NCBI GenBank assembly: GCA_900764045.1
Contig: CAAFMN010000009.1
Location: forward strand, 1 to 35,087
DNA length: 35,087 nucleotides
Direction of reading: 5' to 3'
Source of the DNA: Clostridia bacterium
GTDB taxonomy: Bacteria > Bacillota > Clostridia > Lachnospirales > Bianqueaceae
Positions 22,622-30,452 of this stretch are shown here, in pieces. The position numbers and the translations under genes are program-made. Each line of letters opens with the position of its first letter. Position 1 is the stretch's first letter. The notes beneath the pieces are model-generated. The model was not told where the DNA came from and did no database searches. It saw nothing but the letters and a program-made list of their open reading frames with translations.

Positions 22622-24259
22622 ATGAAGAAGCAAGCAGCAGCATTGTTGTTGGCAGTCCTGATGGTTGTCGGCTCTCTGGCGGGTTGTTCCGGCGGCGGCA
22701 GCAAGGACAGTGCAAACGACAGCAGCAAGGCGCAGACAAGCCAGAGCGCGGGCTCTGAGTCCAGTCAGGCGCAGGAGCCTTCCAGCAATTTTAATGCTGA
22801 GGGTTATCCGATTGTTAACGAGACCGTTGAGCTGTCTGTGTTCCAGTATTGCCGTGACGCAGACCAGATCGATTGGCCGAACCTGTGGTTCTATAAGAAC
22901 CTGGAAGAGAAGACCGGAGTACACGCAACGTTTGACGTTGCTATCGACTCTGAGTGGGATACCAAGCTGAACCTGATGCTGGCGTCCAACGAGTACAACG
23001 ATGTTGTAATCAACCGTAAGACAATCAACTATGAAGAGTATGGCGTAAGCCAGGAGATCTTCATTCCGTTGGACAACCTGATTGACCAGTATATGCCTAC
23101 TTATAAGGCACGTATCGCACAGGATCCGACCATCGTAGAGAGCTTGAAGGCTTCTGATGGACAGACCTATTCCATCGGCTACATTGTAGCTCAGGATATC
23201 CATACCGGTAACATGTACTTCATCAACAAGTCCTGGCTGGACAAGGTTGGTATGGAAGTTCCGACGACGGTAGATCAGCTGACCGACGTTCTGCGCGCTT
23301 TCAAGACACAGGACGCGAACGGCAACGGCGACGCGAACGACGAAGTTCCGCTGGATGTAGTTCTGACCGATTTCTACAAGATGTCCTTCTATATGTTTGG
23401 TATTCCGGAGAGCGATATCTGGGTATCCATCGATGATGACGCGAAGGTTCGCTGCAACGCTCAGATCGACGGCTATCGCGACGCTCTGGAGTGGATGCAT
23501 CAGATCTATGAAGAGGGTCTGGTAGACTCTGAAGTTCTGACCAAGGACGGCACCATGGTAACTAGCGATGTTCTGTCTGGCACCGTTGGTACGATGTTCA
23601 GATGGCGTCTGCTGAACCATGGTATTGATGAAGTTAAGGATCAGTATGTCAACATGCTGCCTCCGAGTGCAGAAGGCAAGTCTGCTAAGATGTATACCAC
23701 GATGGAAGTTGCGGCTCCGTGCGCACTGATCACTGTTGCGAACGAGTATCCGGAAGTTACAGCCCGTTGGCTGGACAGCATGCTGGAGACTCAGACCGCA
23801 TATGAGAGCTACTATGGACCGCAGGGCGAGCTGTGGGACTACAACGCAGAGGGTAAGGCTGAGCTTAAGGGCAGCGACCAGGATTGCGTACAGTATTGCC
23901 CGGGTGTAAACGGCCTGTTCTACGGCAACGCAGACTGGTACTTCAGCACCTTCGCAGTTCCGGATTTCCGTCTGGAGAAGGCAGCGTATGACGATGCTTA
24001 TACAGAAGCTGGCGTATACGAGAAGTATCCGGCTGACTATCTGAACAAGCTAATCACTCTGACCACAGATGAGAACACCGTTCTGCTTCTGCACAAGACC
24101 GATCTTACGAACCTGATCTCTGAGATGATCTCCAATTCCATCATGCACGGTGTATCCGACGCAGAGTGGGATGCGTTCCAGACCAATCTGCAGAACGCAG
24201 GTATCGAAGAGTATGTTCAGACCTATCAGGCTGCTCTGGATCGTTTCCTGGCAGAGTAA
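22622..24259 (+). CDS. Extracellular sugar-binding lipoprotein of the ABC importer
   Basis: A 545-residue solute-binding protein. The signal peptide MKKQAAALLLAVLMVVGSLA ends at a lipobox LAGC with Cys22 as lipid anchor, followed by a Ser/Gln-rich linker (about 23-55) and a large two-lobe binding domain. The size and the DANGNGDANDEVPL segment (about 232-245, an EF-hand-like calcium loop) are typical of LplA/YtcQ-type proteins. It follows the second permease by 59 bases with its own AAGGAGG. Codon choice is biased toward GTT, AAC, CTG and GTA, as in abundant proteins. The ligand is probably an oligosaccharide; pectin-derived sugars are a guess from the OGL and uxuA genes nearby. Confidence 0.93.
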   Translation: MKKQAAALLLAVLMVVGSLAGCSGGGSKDSANDSSKAQTSQSAGSESSQAQEPSSNFNAEGYPIVNETVELSVFQYCRDADQIDWPNLWFYKNLEEKTGVHATFDVAIDSEWDTKLNLMLASNEYNDVVINRKTINYEEYGVSQEIFIPLDNLIDQYMPTYKARIAQDPTIVESLKASDGQTYSIGYIVAQDIHTGNMYFINKSWLDKVGMEVPTTVDQLTDVLRAFKTQDANGNGDANDEVPLDVVLTDFYKMSFYMFGIPESDIWVSIDDDAKVRCNAQIDGYRDALEWMHQIYEEGLVDSEVLTKDGTMVTSDVLSGTVGTMFRWRLLNHGIDEVKDQYVNMLPPSAEGKSAKMYTTMEVAAPCALITVANEYPEVTARWLDSMLETQTAYESYYGPQGELWDYNAEGKAELKGSDQDCVQYCPGVNGLFYGNADWYFSTFAVPDFRLEKAAYDDAYTEAGVYEKYPADYLNKLITLTTDENTVLLLHKTDLTNLISEMISNSIMHGVSDAEWDAFQTNLQNAGIEEYVQTYQAALDRFLAE

Positions 24260-24283
24260 TCCATTTGATAGGAATTAACAGAG

Positions 24284-24319
24284 GCTGTGTGAATGGATAT
24301 CCATTCACACAGCTTTTTT
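24284..24319 (+). terminator. Terminator of the sugar importer operon
   Basis: A perfect 30-base palindrome with 13-base arms (GCTGTGTGAATGG / CCATTCACACAGC at 24284-24296 and 24301-24313) around ATAT, followed by six T residues. It is unusually strong, as expected behind a highly transcribed operon. Confidence 0.93.
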
Positions 24320-24324
24320 GTTGC

Positions 24325-24353
24325 TTGACGTTTCCTGCGATCTCTGCTAAACT
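24325..24353 (+). promoter_or_regulatory. Promoter of the MerR regulator gene
   Basis: TTGACG (24325-24330) and TAAACT (24348-24353) with a normal 17-base spacer, 35 bases ahead of the merR-type start. An imperfectly spaced inverted repeat ACTCT/AGAGT (24351-24355 and 24368-24372) lies at the expected start site. Unlike the downstream promoter this one does not look MerR-activated. Confidence 0.65.
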
Positions 24354-24388
24354 CTAAAGTAAGAAGAGAGTTATACGGAGGGTACAGA

Positions 24389-25252
24389 ATGGCTAAGGAT
24401 CGGATCTCTATTGGGAAAATGGCTGAGATGAGTCAATTGACCGTCGCGACTTTACGTCTTTACGACGAGATGGGATTATTAAAGCCGAAGTATAAGGATC
24501 GGGCAACGGGATATCGATATTATGATATTGCGCAGAACGCACGGCTGGATATGATCCGGTACATGAAGGACCTGGGCATGAGTCTGAGCGAGATCCGGGA
24601 TGTGCTGCAAAAAGAGGATATCCTGCTCATTGAAACGATCCTTGCGCAGAAGAACGAACAGCTGCACAGCCAGATGCGTACATTGCGCGCTCAGCACGAT
24701 GCGGTGGAACGGGCGATCAACTCCATTGAACGTTACCGAAAATCCCCCGCGCAGGGAACGATCGTGCTGGAGTATATTGACCAGCGCTATCTCTGGGGGA
24801 TACCATGCGTTCGGAATTTTTACGAAGAAGGGATTCGCTCATTTGAAGAGGAATTGGTCATGCTGCGCAAGGCCTTATTGGAACGAGGCCTTACACAGGC
24901 GCTTTCCTATAACGTCGGTACTTCAATTGAAAGAGAAGATTTTTCCTCCGGCCGCTTTGTTCCTAAGAATACGTTTGTTTTTGTCGGGTATCGGGAGCGG
25001 GCGTTTTTACCGGCGGTAACGGTTGTGGACAGCGGTATGTATGCCTGCGTCTACCTGGACAGCTTTGATGAGGAGATCGATTATGCGAAGCGCCTCCTTC
25101 AGCATTGTGAGGAGCATAACTGGACGATCTGCGGAGATTATTTTTGTGAGATCATGACAGAATGGAATATCTTTGATGACACCAGACGTAGTATGTTTTT
25201 GCGTCTGCAGGTGCCTGTTGAATTTGATAAAAAAATATCAAAAACCTCTTGA
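24389..25252 (+). CDS. MerR-family regulator with GyrI-like effector domain
   Basis: A 287-residue activator-type regulator. Residues 5-75 form the MerR winged helix (ISIGKMAEMSQLTVATLRLYDEMGLLKP, then TGYRYYDIAQNARLDMI). A coiled dimerisation helix follows (about 82-118, rich in Gln, Arg and Leu). The C-terminal 150 residues (VLEYIDQRYLWGIPCV to LRLQVPVEF) resemble the GyrI/BmrR ligand pocket that binds hydrophobic cations or drugs. A good RBS (CGGAGGG) precedes the ATG. The stop codon overlaps the -35 box of a promoter with a MerR-type 19-base spacer that serves the next gene, so that oxidoreductase is its most likely target. The ligand is unknown. Confidence 0.92.
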   Translation: MAKDRISIGKMAEMSQLTVATLRLYDEMGLLKPKYKDRATGYRYYDIAQNARLDMIRYMKDLGMSLSEIRDVLQKEDILLIETILAQKNEQLHSQMRTLRAQHDAVERAINSIERYRKSPAQGTIVLEYIDQRYLWGIPCVRNFYEEGIRSFEEELVMLRKALLERGLTQALSYNVGTSIEREDFSSGRFVPKNTFVFVGYRERAFLPAVTVVDSGMYACVYLDSFDEEIDYAKRLLQHCEEHNWTICGDYFCEIMTEWNIFDDTRRSMFLRLQVPVEFDKKISKTS

Positions 25253-25279
25253 CTCTCATCCTGGATGATGGTTTATACT
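25249..25279 (+). promoter_or_regulatory. MerR-type 19-bp-spacer promoter with nested palindrome
   Basis: TTGACT (25249-25254) and TATACT (25274-25279) are separated by 19 bases rather than 17. Near-perfect ten-base arms ACTCTCATCC (25252-25261) and GGATGATGGT (25263-25272), with 8 of 10 pairs matching around one central base, fill the spacer. An over-long spacer holding a dyad is the known architecture of promoters twisted open by MerR activators. The -35 box overlaps the merR stop codon. Confidence 0.85.
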
Positions 25280-25341
25280 AAAAACAGAAACAAGCGGAAC
25301 ATCCGCGAAACATCATCACAAAGAAACAGGAGGGACTTATT

Positions 25342-26367
25342 ATGGAAAAGATCAAAGTTGTACAGTATGGCTGCGGAAAAATGAGTAAATATATCCTGCG
25401 CTATCTGCATGGGCACGGTGCGCAGATTGTCGGTGCGATCGATGTCAACCCGGCTGTAGTCGGACAGGACGTCGGAGATTTTGCAGGTCTGGGCCTCAAG
25501 ACGGGTGTGCTGATCTCTAACGATGCGGATAAGGTTCTGGATGAGTGTGACGCGGATGTAGCGATCGTTACGCTGTTCAGCTTTATCGGAGATATTTATG
25601 ATCATGTTGAGAAGTGTGTGTCACGTGGTATCAATGTGATTACTACCTGTGAAGAAGCGATTTATCCCTGGACGACGGCAGCGGCGCAGATCAATCGTCT
25701 GGATGCGCTCGCAAAGGAAAATGGCTGCACCATTACTGGCAGCGGTATGCAGGATATCTTCTGGATCAACATGGTGGCGCTGGTTGCCGGCGGCTGCCAC
25801 AAGATTACCAAGATTAAGGGCGCATACAGCTATAATGTGGAAGAGTACGGTCTGGCACTTGCCAACGCGCATGGCTGTGATCTGACACCCGAAGAGTTTG
25901 AACAGAAAATTGCCCATCCGGCCGAATTTGAGCCGTCCTACGCATGGAACGCCAGCGAGGCGATCTGCAACAAGCTTGGCCTGACCATCAAATCCATCGA
26001 TCAGAAGCATGTGCCCTATATCATCGATCATGATATCTATTCGGAGACGTTGGGCAAAACGATTGAGGCAGGACGCTGCATCGGTATGTCCGCTGTTGTA
26101 ACCATCGAAACCATGCAGGGCATTACCATTGAAGAGGAGACGATCGGCAAGGTCTATGGCCCGGAAGACGGCGATATGTGCGATTGGCAGATCGTCGGCG
26201 AGCCGAATACCGAGTTCCATGTTGTAAAGCCTGCGACCGTGGAGCATACCTGCGCGACCATTGTTAACCGCCTGCCCAGCCTCCTGAACGCGCCGTCCGG
26301 ATACGTTACGGCAGATCAGCTGGAGCCGATTGGATATCTCACCTATCCGATGGAATATTATTGCTGA
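25342..26367 (+). CDS. 2,4-diaminopentanoate-dehydrogenase-family NAD(P) oxidoreductase
   Basis: A 341-residue enzyme with an N-terminal Rossmann fold (KVVQYGCGKMSKYILRYL, about 5-22), like dihydrodipicolinate reductase. The segment GAIDVNPAVVGQDVGDFAG, then VITTCEEAIYPW and GSGMQDIFWINM, are features of the 2,4-diaminopentanoate dehydrogenase-like group of Clostridia. Those enzymes act in ornithine fermentation, but no other ornithine-degradation gene is present here, so the real substrate may be another amino or imino compound. The ATG follows CAGGAGGG. It is a single-gene unit between a MerR-type promoter and a bidirectional terminator, which suggests ligand-induced expression under the adjacent MerR protein. 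Confidence 0.82.
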   Translation: MEKIKVVQYGCGKMSKYILRYLHGHGAQIVGAIDVNPAVVGQDVGDFAGLGLKTGVLISNDADKVLDECDADVAIVTLFSFIGDIYDHVEKCVSRGINVITTCEEAIYPWTTAAAQINRLDALAKENGCTITGSGMQDIFWINMVALVAGGCHKITKIKGAYSYNVEEYGLALANAHGCDLTPEEFEQKIAHPAEFEPSYAWNASEAICNKLGLTIKSIDQKHVPYIIDHDIYSETLGKTIEAGRCIGMSAVVTIETMQGITIEEETIGKVYGPEDGDMCDWQIVGEPNTEFHVVKPATVEHTCATIVNRLPSLLNAPSGYVTADQLEPIGYLTYPMEYYC

Positions 26368-26392
26368 TGCATATATGCTCTTTTAAGTAAGA

Positions 26393-26432
26393 AAAACAGG
26401 GCCGTTTCAAATTTCTGAAACGGCCCTGTTTT
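26393..26432. terminator. Bidirectional terminator between convergent genes
   Basis: Seventeen-base perfect arms (AAAACAGGGCCGTTTCA at 26393-26409, its complement at 26416-26432) with a six-base loop. Four T residues end it on the plus strand, with TTTTTC on the minus strand. It serves the oxidoreductase gene on one side and the MATE gene on the other. Confidence 0.92.
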
Positions 26433-26446
26433 CTATGGATAAGATA

Positions 26447-27796
26447 TCATTGATACTTGCGCAGTGTGATGTAATAAGCCGGTACGACGATGGCGCACGC
26501 GCCCAGCCAGGCCAGAGGACTCGCGATACATACGCCGTAATAACCCAGCCATAGGGTCAGCAGCATCGTGCAGCCGATCCGCATGACCAGTTCTACCATA
26601 CAGGCGGCAAACGGCGCGGCGGTATTTTGCATGCTCTGTACAGCGGTTCGATACACGGCCAGCACGCCCAGCATAAAGTAGCAGGGAGCGACAATGTTAA
26701 TATACCCGTTGGAAAAGGAGATAATTTCGGCCGACGGAGAGGAGATAAAGAGATATACGATGGGACGGCGCAAGAGCAGCATTCCGACACACATCAGGAG
26801 GTTCAGGGCTTCGGTTTGAATCAGCGAAGCTCGGACTCCTTTTTTGATTCTCTCCATATTATGCGCGCCAAAATTCTGAGCGACATAGGTCGAGATGGCC
26901 GTAATCATCGCGTTGTTGATCAGAACGGAGACCTGGTCGGCTTTGGTCGCGGCCGTATATCCCGCGACAGCAGCCGAGCCGATGGCATTGACCGAGGCCT
27001 GCATGGCCAGCTGACCGATACACATAACCGACATCTGAAAGGCCATGGGGAAGCCGATCTTAAGATGTGCCGCCGCATCCGGCCATAAATGAGAGAAATC
27101 CTCCCGTTTCGGATGCATTACCTCAAAGTGTTTTAACCCGGAGATTGTACAGCAGATAGCGGAAAGTAGCTGGGATAACACGGTTGCCCAGGCGGCACCG
27201 GCCACTCCCATCCCCAGAGGGACGATAAACAGGATGTCCAGCACTACGTTGAGGAGGGATGTAAGTACCAGGTAAACCAGAGGCGTCCGGCTGTCTCCGA
27301 GAGCCCGCAGGATATTGGAGATCATATTGTAGAAGACGGTAGCCGCGGTTCCCAGAAGGACGACAAACATATAATCATAAGCGTCCTGGAGGATGTCCTC
27401 GGGCGTCTGCATCCACTGTAAGATAGGATGGGCCAGACCACAGCACAGAAGCGTGATGACAGCGCTCAGGAGAAGGCACAGAAGCGTGGATACAACAATA
27501 CTTCGGCGCATCCGTACGGTATCACGGGCGCCGAAGTATTGTCCAAGACGGATGCCGAAGCCGTTGGTAAAGCCCTGGATAAAGCATAGAACAAAATAGA
27601 TAATAATGCTGGTAGAACCGACAGCTGCTAGAGCGTTCGCTCCCAGCGTTTTCCCGACGATAACGGAATCGGCCAGCGTGTAGAAGAGCTGAAACAGATT
27701 GCCGCCGATGACAGGCATGGCAAAACGCAGCAGCGAGCGGAAAGGATCGCCTACGGTCAGATCAATGGAAGCGGCGCGAGATTTTTTGTGAAGCAT
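26447..27796 (-). CDS. MATE-family efflux transporter
   Basis: A 449-residue membrane protein with about twelve helices in two bundles. The N-terminal block FRSLLRFAMPVIGGNLFQLFYTLADSVIVGKTLGANALAAVG is the classic MATE first-helix motif; QGFTNGFGIRLGQYFGARD follows. The family exports drugs or cationic metabolites using a sodium or proton gradient. It is the last gene of a minus-strand unit, 16 bases behind the putative metal exporter and downstream of guaA, and ends at a strong bidirectional terminator. The substrate is unknown, and the link with GMP synthesis may be only positional. Confidence 0.93.
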   Translation of the reverse strand: MLHKKSRAASIDLTVGDPFRSLLRFAMPVIGGNLFQLFYTLADSVIVGKTLGANALAAVGSTSIIIYFVLCFIQGFTNGFGIRLGQYFGARDTVRMRRSIVVSTLLCLLLSAVITLLCCGLAHPILQWMQTPEDILQDAYDYMFVVLLGTAATVFYNMISNILRALGDSRTPLVYLVLTSLLNVVLDILFIVPLGMGVAGAAWATVLSQLLSAICCTISGLKHFEVMHPKREDFSHLWPDAAAHLKIGFPMAFQMSVMCIGQLAMQASVNAIGSAAVAGYTAATKADQVSVLINNAMITAISTYVAQNFGAHNMERIKKGVRASLIQTEALNLLMCVGMLLLRRPIVYLFISSPSAEIISFSNGYINIVAPCYFMLGVLAVYRTAVQSMQNTAAPFAACMVELVMRIGCTMLLTLWLGYYGVCIASPLAWLGACAIVVPAYYITLRKYQ

Positions 27797-27812
27797 GATA
27801 TCACCTGACAGA

Positions 27813-28691
27813 TCAGAAAGTGGGGAAAAAGCATCCGATCAGAATTCCGACAATGGCGCTCAGGCCAAATAACAGGCCGATGACCGCGAGGTTTTCCTTG
27901 ATGTTCTTGTTGGTGCGCAGCAGCACCAGAAGACCGATGCCGCTGTTGGCCAGAAGGCCGGAGAAAAGACCGCTCAGTCCAATCATACCGGACAGGTATG
28001 CCTCTGTAATGAAGACCGATACAGAACAGTTCGGGATCAGACCGATCAGGGCCAACAGAAGCTCGCGCAGAACGGGGACGGCAAATATAGAAGAAGCGAC
28101 CTGCTCCGGCTCTAGTGAAGACAGCAAAAGATTCAGCGCGAATCCGACAACGATCAGTAGGATAGCGATCTTTAGTGTATGATGCAGGGCAGAGTGCCAG
28201 ACGCTGCTCTCGCCTTCATCGCACTCACAGTGTTCTCTTTCGCAGAAGCTGTGAATGTTCTTATTGCTACGGAAAAACCTTCCGACAGTCCAATCTGTTA
28301 GAAATCCCAGAAGGATTCCCAGAAAGGCTTTGGAGAACAGGATCAGGAGAATCTCGGTTAGACGGATTTTCTCATGAAATAGAGAAGAAATCATAATCGG
28401 AAGCATTTCATCCGAGGTCGCGAAGAATACGGCGAGCATGGTGCCGACGGTGATCGTGCCGGTTGAGAAGAGCGTCGCGGCGGCGCCGGAGATGCCGCAC
28501 TGCGGGATGGCTCCTAACAGACCGCCCCACAATGGACCAATCTTCCGAGAATAATTTCTCAGGCGGGATTCATCCAGTTTGCGGCTTCGCTCCAGAAGCT
28601 CCATAAAAAGATAGGCAAGAAATAAAATGGGGATACTGAGAGCCCCATCCTTCAGCGCGTCGAGCACGCAATCCAAAATATATTCCAGCAA
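27813..28691 (-). CDS. Putative 10-TM metal exporter (ArsP_2 / PF11449-like)
   Basis: A 292-residue membrane protein with eight to ten helices and an internal duplication: GAIPQCGISGAAATLFSTGTI (about 60-80) is echoed by GLIPNCSVSVFITEAYLSGMI (about 217-237), each with a Pro-x-Cys pair probably at the transport site. The loop HSFCEREHCECDEGE (147-161) is rich in His, Cys and acidic residues and could bind metal. This fits the family annotated as a 10-TM heavy-metal exporter or putative manganese transporter; the metal is not established. The start is TTG at 28691, only five bases after the guaA stop, with its GGAG made by the end of guaA, so translation depends on guaA. Confidence 0.82.
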   Translation of the reverse strand: MLEYILDCVLDALKDGALSIPILFLAYLFMELLERSRKLDESRLRNYSRKIGPLWGGLLGAIPQCGISGAAATLFSTGTITVGTMLAVFFATSDEMLPIMISSLFHEKIRLTEILLILFSKAFLGILLGFLTDWTVGRFFRSNKNIHSFCEREHCECDEGESSVWHSALHHTLKIAILLIVVGFALNLLLSSLEPEQVASSIFAVPVLRELLLALIGLIPNCSVSVFITEAYLSGMIGLSGLFSGLLANSGIGLLVLLRTNKNIKENLAVIGLLFGLSAIVGILIGCFFPTF

Positions 28692-28696
28692 GTGTC

Positions 28697-30241
28697 TTAC
28701 TCCAATTCAATTGTTGCCGGGGGTTTACCCGTGCAATCATAAAATACGCGGTTTACATGACTGACTTCGTTGACGATCCGGCTCGTTACCGTTCCGATCA
28801 GCTCCCAGGGCAGATCGGCGGATTCCGCTGTCATGAAGTCCAGCGTTGTAACGGCACGAAGCACGATCGCGTAATCATAGGTGCGCTCATCGCCCATAAC
28901 GCCGACGGAACGGACATTGGTCAACGCGGCGAAATACTGATTGATCTTCTTGTCCCAACCGGCCTTGGCGACTTCTTCACGGAAGATCGCGTCCGCGTCC
29001 TGCACCATGCGCACCTTATCGGCCGTAACCTCGCCGATGATCCGGATGCCCAGACCCGGACCGGGGAAGGGCTGACGGAATACCAGATGCTCCGGAATCC
29101 CCAGCTCCAGACCGACCTGACGGACCTCATCCTTGAACAGGTTACGCAGAGGCTCGATGATCTCCTTAAAGTCCACGTGATCCGGCAAGCCGCCGACATT
29201 GTGATGGGACTTGATAACGGTGGACTCACCGCCCAGGCCGCTCTCAACCACGTCGGGATAGATGGTGCCCTGTACCAGGTAATCTACCGCGCCGATCTTT
29301 TTCGCTTCGGCTTCAAATACACGGATGAATTCCTCACCGATAATCTTTCGCTTGCGCTCCGGTTCTTCAACACCGGCCAGTTTGCTGTAGAACTCTTCCT
29401 GCGCGTTGACACGGATAAAGTTCAGCTGGTAAGGACCGTTGGGTCCGAATACAGCTTCAACTTCATCGCCTTCATTCTTGCGCAGCAGACCATGGTCCAC
29501 AAAAACGCAGGTCAGCTGATTGCCGACGGCCTTGGAGAGCAGTACGGCTGCGACAGAAGAATCAACGCCGCCGGAAAGCGCGCACAGCACCTTGCCGTTT
29601 CCGACCTTTTTACGGATGGCAGCAATGGAGTCCTCTACAAAGGCGTCCATTTTCCAGTCGCCGGCACAGTGACAGACGTTGTATACAAAGTTGGCCAACA
29701 TCTTCTTGCCTTCCTGAGTATGCAGAACTTCCGGATGGAACTGTACGGCATAGAGCCCGCGGGAAGCGTCTTCCACGGCAGCGGCAGGACAATGATCGGT
29801 GTGCGCGGTTACCTTAAAGCCGGGAGCGATCTCAGCAATATAGTCGTTATGGCTCATCCAGCAGATGGTACTTGGTGAAACATCGGTGAAAAGAGGGGAA
29901 GAGACGTCTACATGAACTTCGATCTTGCCGTATTCCCGGACAGGCGCGTGGTCTACACGGCCGCCCAGCAGATGCATCATGAGCTGAGAACCGTAGCAGA
30001 TTCCGAGGATAGGAATTCCAAGATCAAAAACATCCTTAGTATAGGTCGCGGAGGTGGGATCATATACACTGTTGGGGCCGCCGGTAAAAATGATGCCCTT
30101 AGGGTTCATTGCCCGAAGCTCCTCCAGAGAAGTTCTGTATGAGTAGATCTCACAGTATACGCCGCATTCACGGACGCGGCGGGCGATCAGCTGATTATAC
30201 TGTCCGCCAAAGTCCAGAACGATAATCTTTTCGTTTTCCAT
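28697..30241 (-). CDS. guaA: GMP synthase (glutamine-hydrolysing)
   Basis: A 514-residue enzyme converting XMP to GMP with ATP and glutamine. The N-terminal class I amidotransferase has Cys82 in GICYGSQ and the His169/Glu171 pair in QFHPEV. The ATP pyrophosphatase loop is SGGVDSS (223-229). The C-terminal dimerisation part contains FRQPFPGPGLGIRIIGEV and ends CTGKPPATIELE, the XMP-binding tail. The start at 30241 (MENEKIIVLDFGGQ) has AAGGAAGAC upstream; an in-frame alternative start 13 codons earlier lies in the leader. Its promoter is about 65 bases upstream. I see no purine riboswitch in the short leader. It heads a unit with the putative metal exporter and the MATE protein. Confidence 0.98.
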   Translation of the reverse strand: MENEKIIVLDFGGQYNQLIARRVRECGVYCEIYSYRTSLEELRAMNPKGIIFTGGPNSVYDPTSATYTKDVFDLGIPILGICYGSQLMMHLLGGRVDHAPVREYGKIEVHVDVSSPLFTDVSPSTICWMSHNDYIAEIAPGFKVTAHTDHCPAAAVEDASRGLYAVQFHPEVLHTQEGKKMLANFVYNVCHCAGDWKMDAFVEDSIAAIRKKVGNGKVLCALSGGVDSSVAAVLLSKAVGNQLTCVFVDHGLLRKNEGDEVEAVFGPNGPYQLNFIRVNAQEEFYSKLAGVEEPERKRKIIGEEFIRVFEAEAKKIGAVDYLVQGTIYPDVVESGLGGESTVIKSHHNVGGLPDHVDFKEIIEPLRNLFKDEVRQVGLELGIPEHLVFRQPFPGPGLGIRIIGEVTADKVRMVQDADAIFREEVAKAGWDKKINQYFAALTNVRSVGVMGDERTYDYAIVLRAVTTLDFMTAESADLPWELIGTVTSRIVNEVSHVNRVFYDCTGKPPATIELE

Positions 30242-30306
30242 AGACGTCTTCCTTTCTGAATATGGTATAAATGAAAACAAACATCCTATAACGTCTGTAT
30301 GCGCCT

Positions 30307-30335
30307 ATTATAGCGCAATAGCGAATATTTTACAA
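30307..30335 (-). promoter_or_regulatory. Promoter of the guaA operon
   Basis: On the minus strand TTGTAA (30335-30330) and TATAAT (30312-30307) have a 17-base spacer, about 65 bases ahead of the guaA start. It is back to back with the glnN promoter; the -35 boxes are 24 bases apart. Confidence 0.75.
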
Positions 30336-30359
30336 GATGGAAAAAATCATAAAAATAAC

Positions 30360-30388
30360 TTGCGTACGGCATCATTGTCATTTATAAT
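30360..30388 (+). promoter_or_regulatory. Promoter of glnN
   Basis: TTGCGT (30360-30365) and TATAAT (30383-30388) with a 17-base spacer, 64 bases upstream of the glnN start. No GlnR-like dyad is evident near it. Confidence 0.65.
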
Positions 30389-30452
30389 AAACGAGGGAGT
30401 ATAACAACATAGAGATAGAAAAAGATACTGATACTCAGGAGGATGGGAAAAG

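Noticed and set aside
22559..23620. 353-residue minus-strand open frame
   Set aside because: Antisense to the sugar-binding lipoprotein gene; no promoter, RBS or family features.
24350..24373. ACTCT/AGAGT inverted repeat as a MerR operator in the merR promoter
   Set aside because: It lies downstream of the -10 box, not in the spacer, does not resemble the dyad at 25252-25272 and has only short arms, so the case is too weak.
28757..29878. 373-residue plus-strand open frame
   Set aside because: Antisense shadow of guaA, caused by codon bias; no RBS and no domain.
30242..30306. Purine riboswitch ahead of guaA
   Set aside because: The leader is only about 60 bases and shows neither the three-way-junction pattern nor a terminator.
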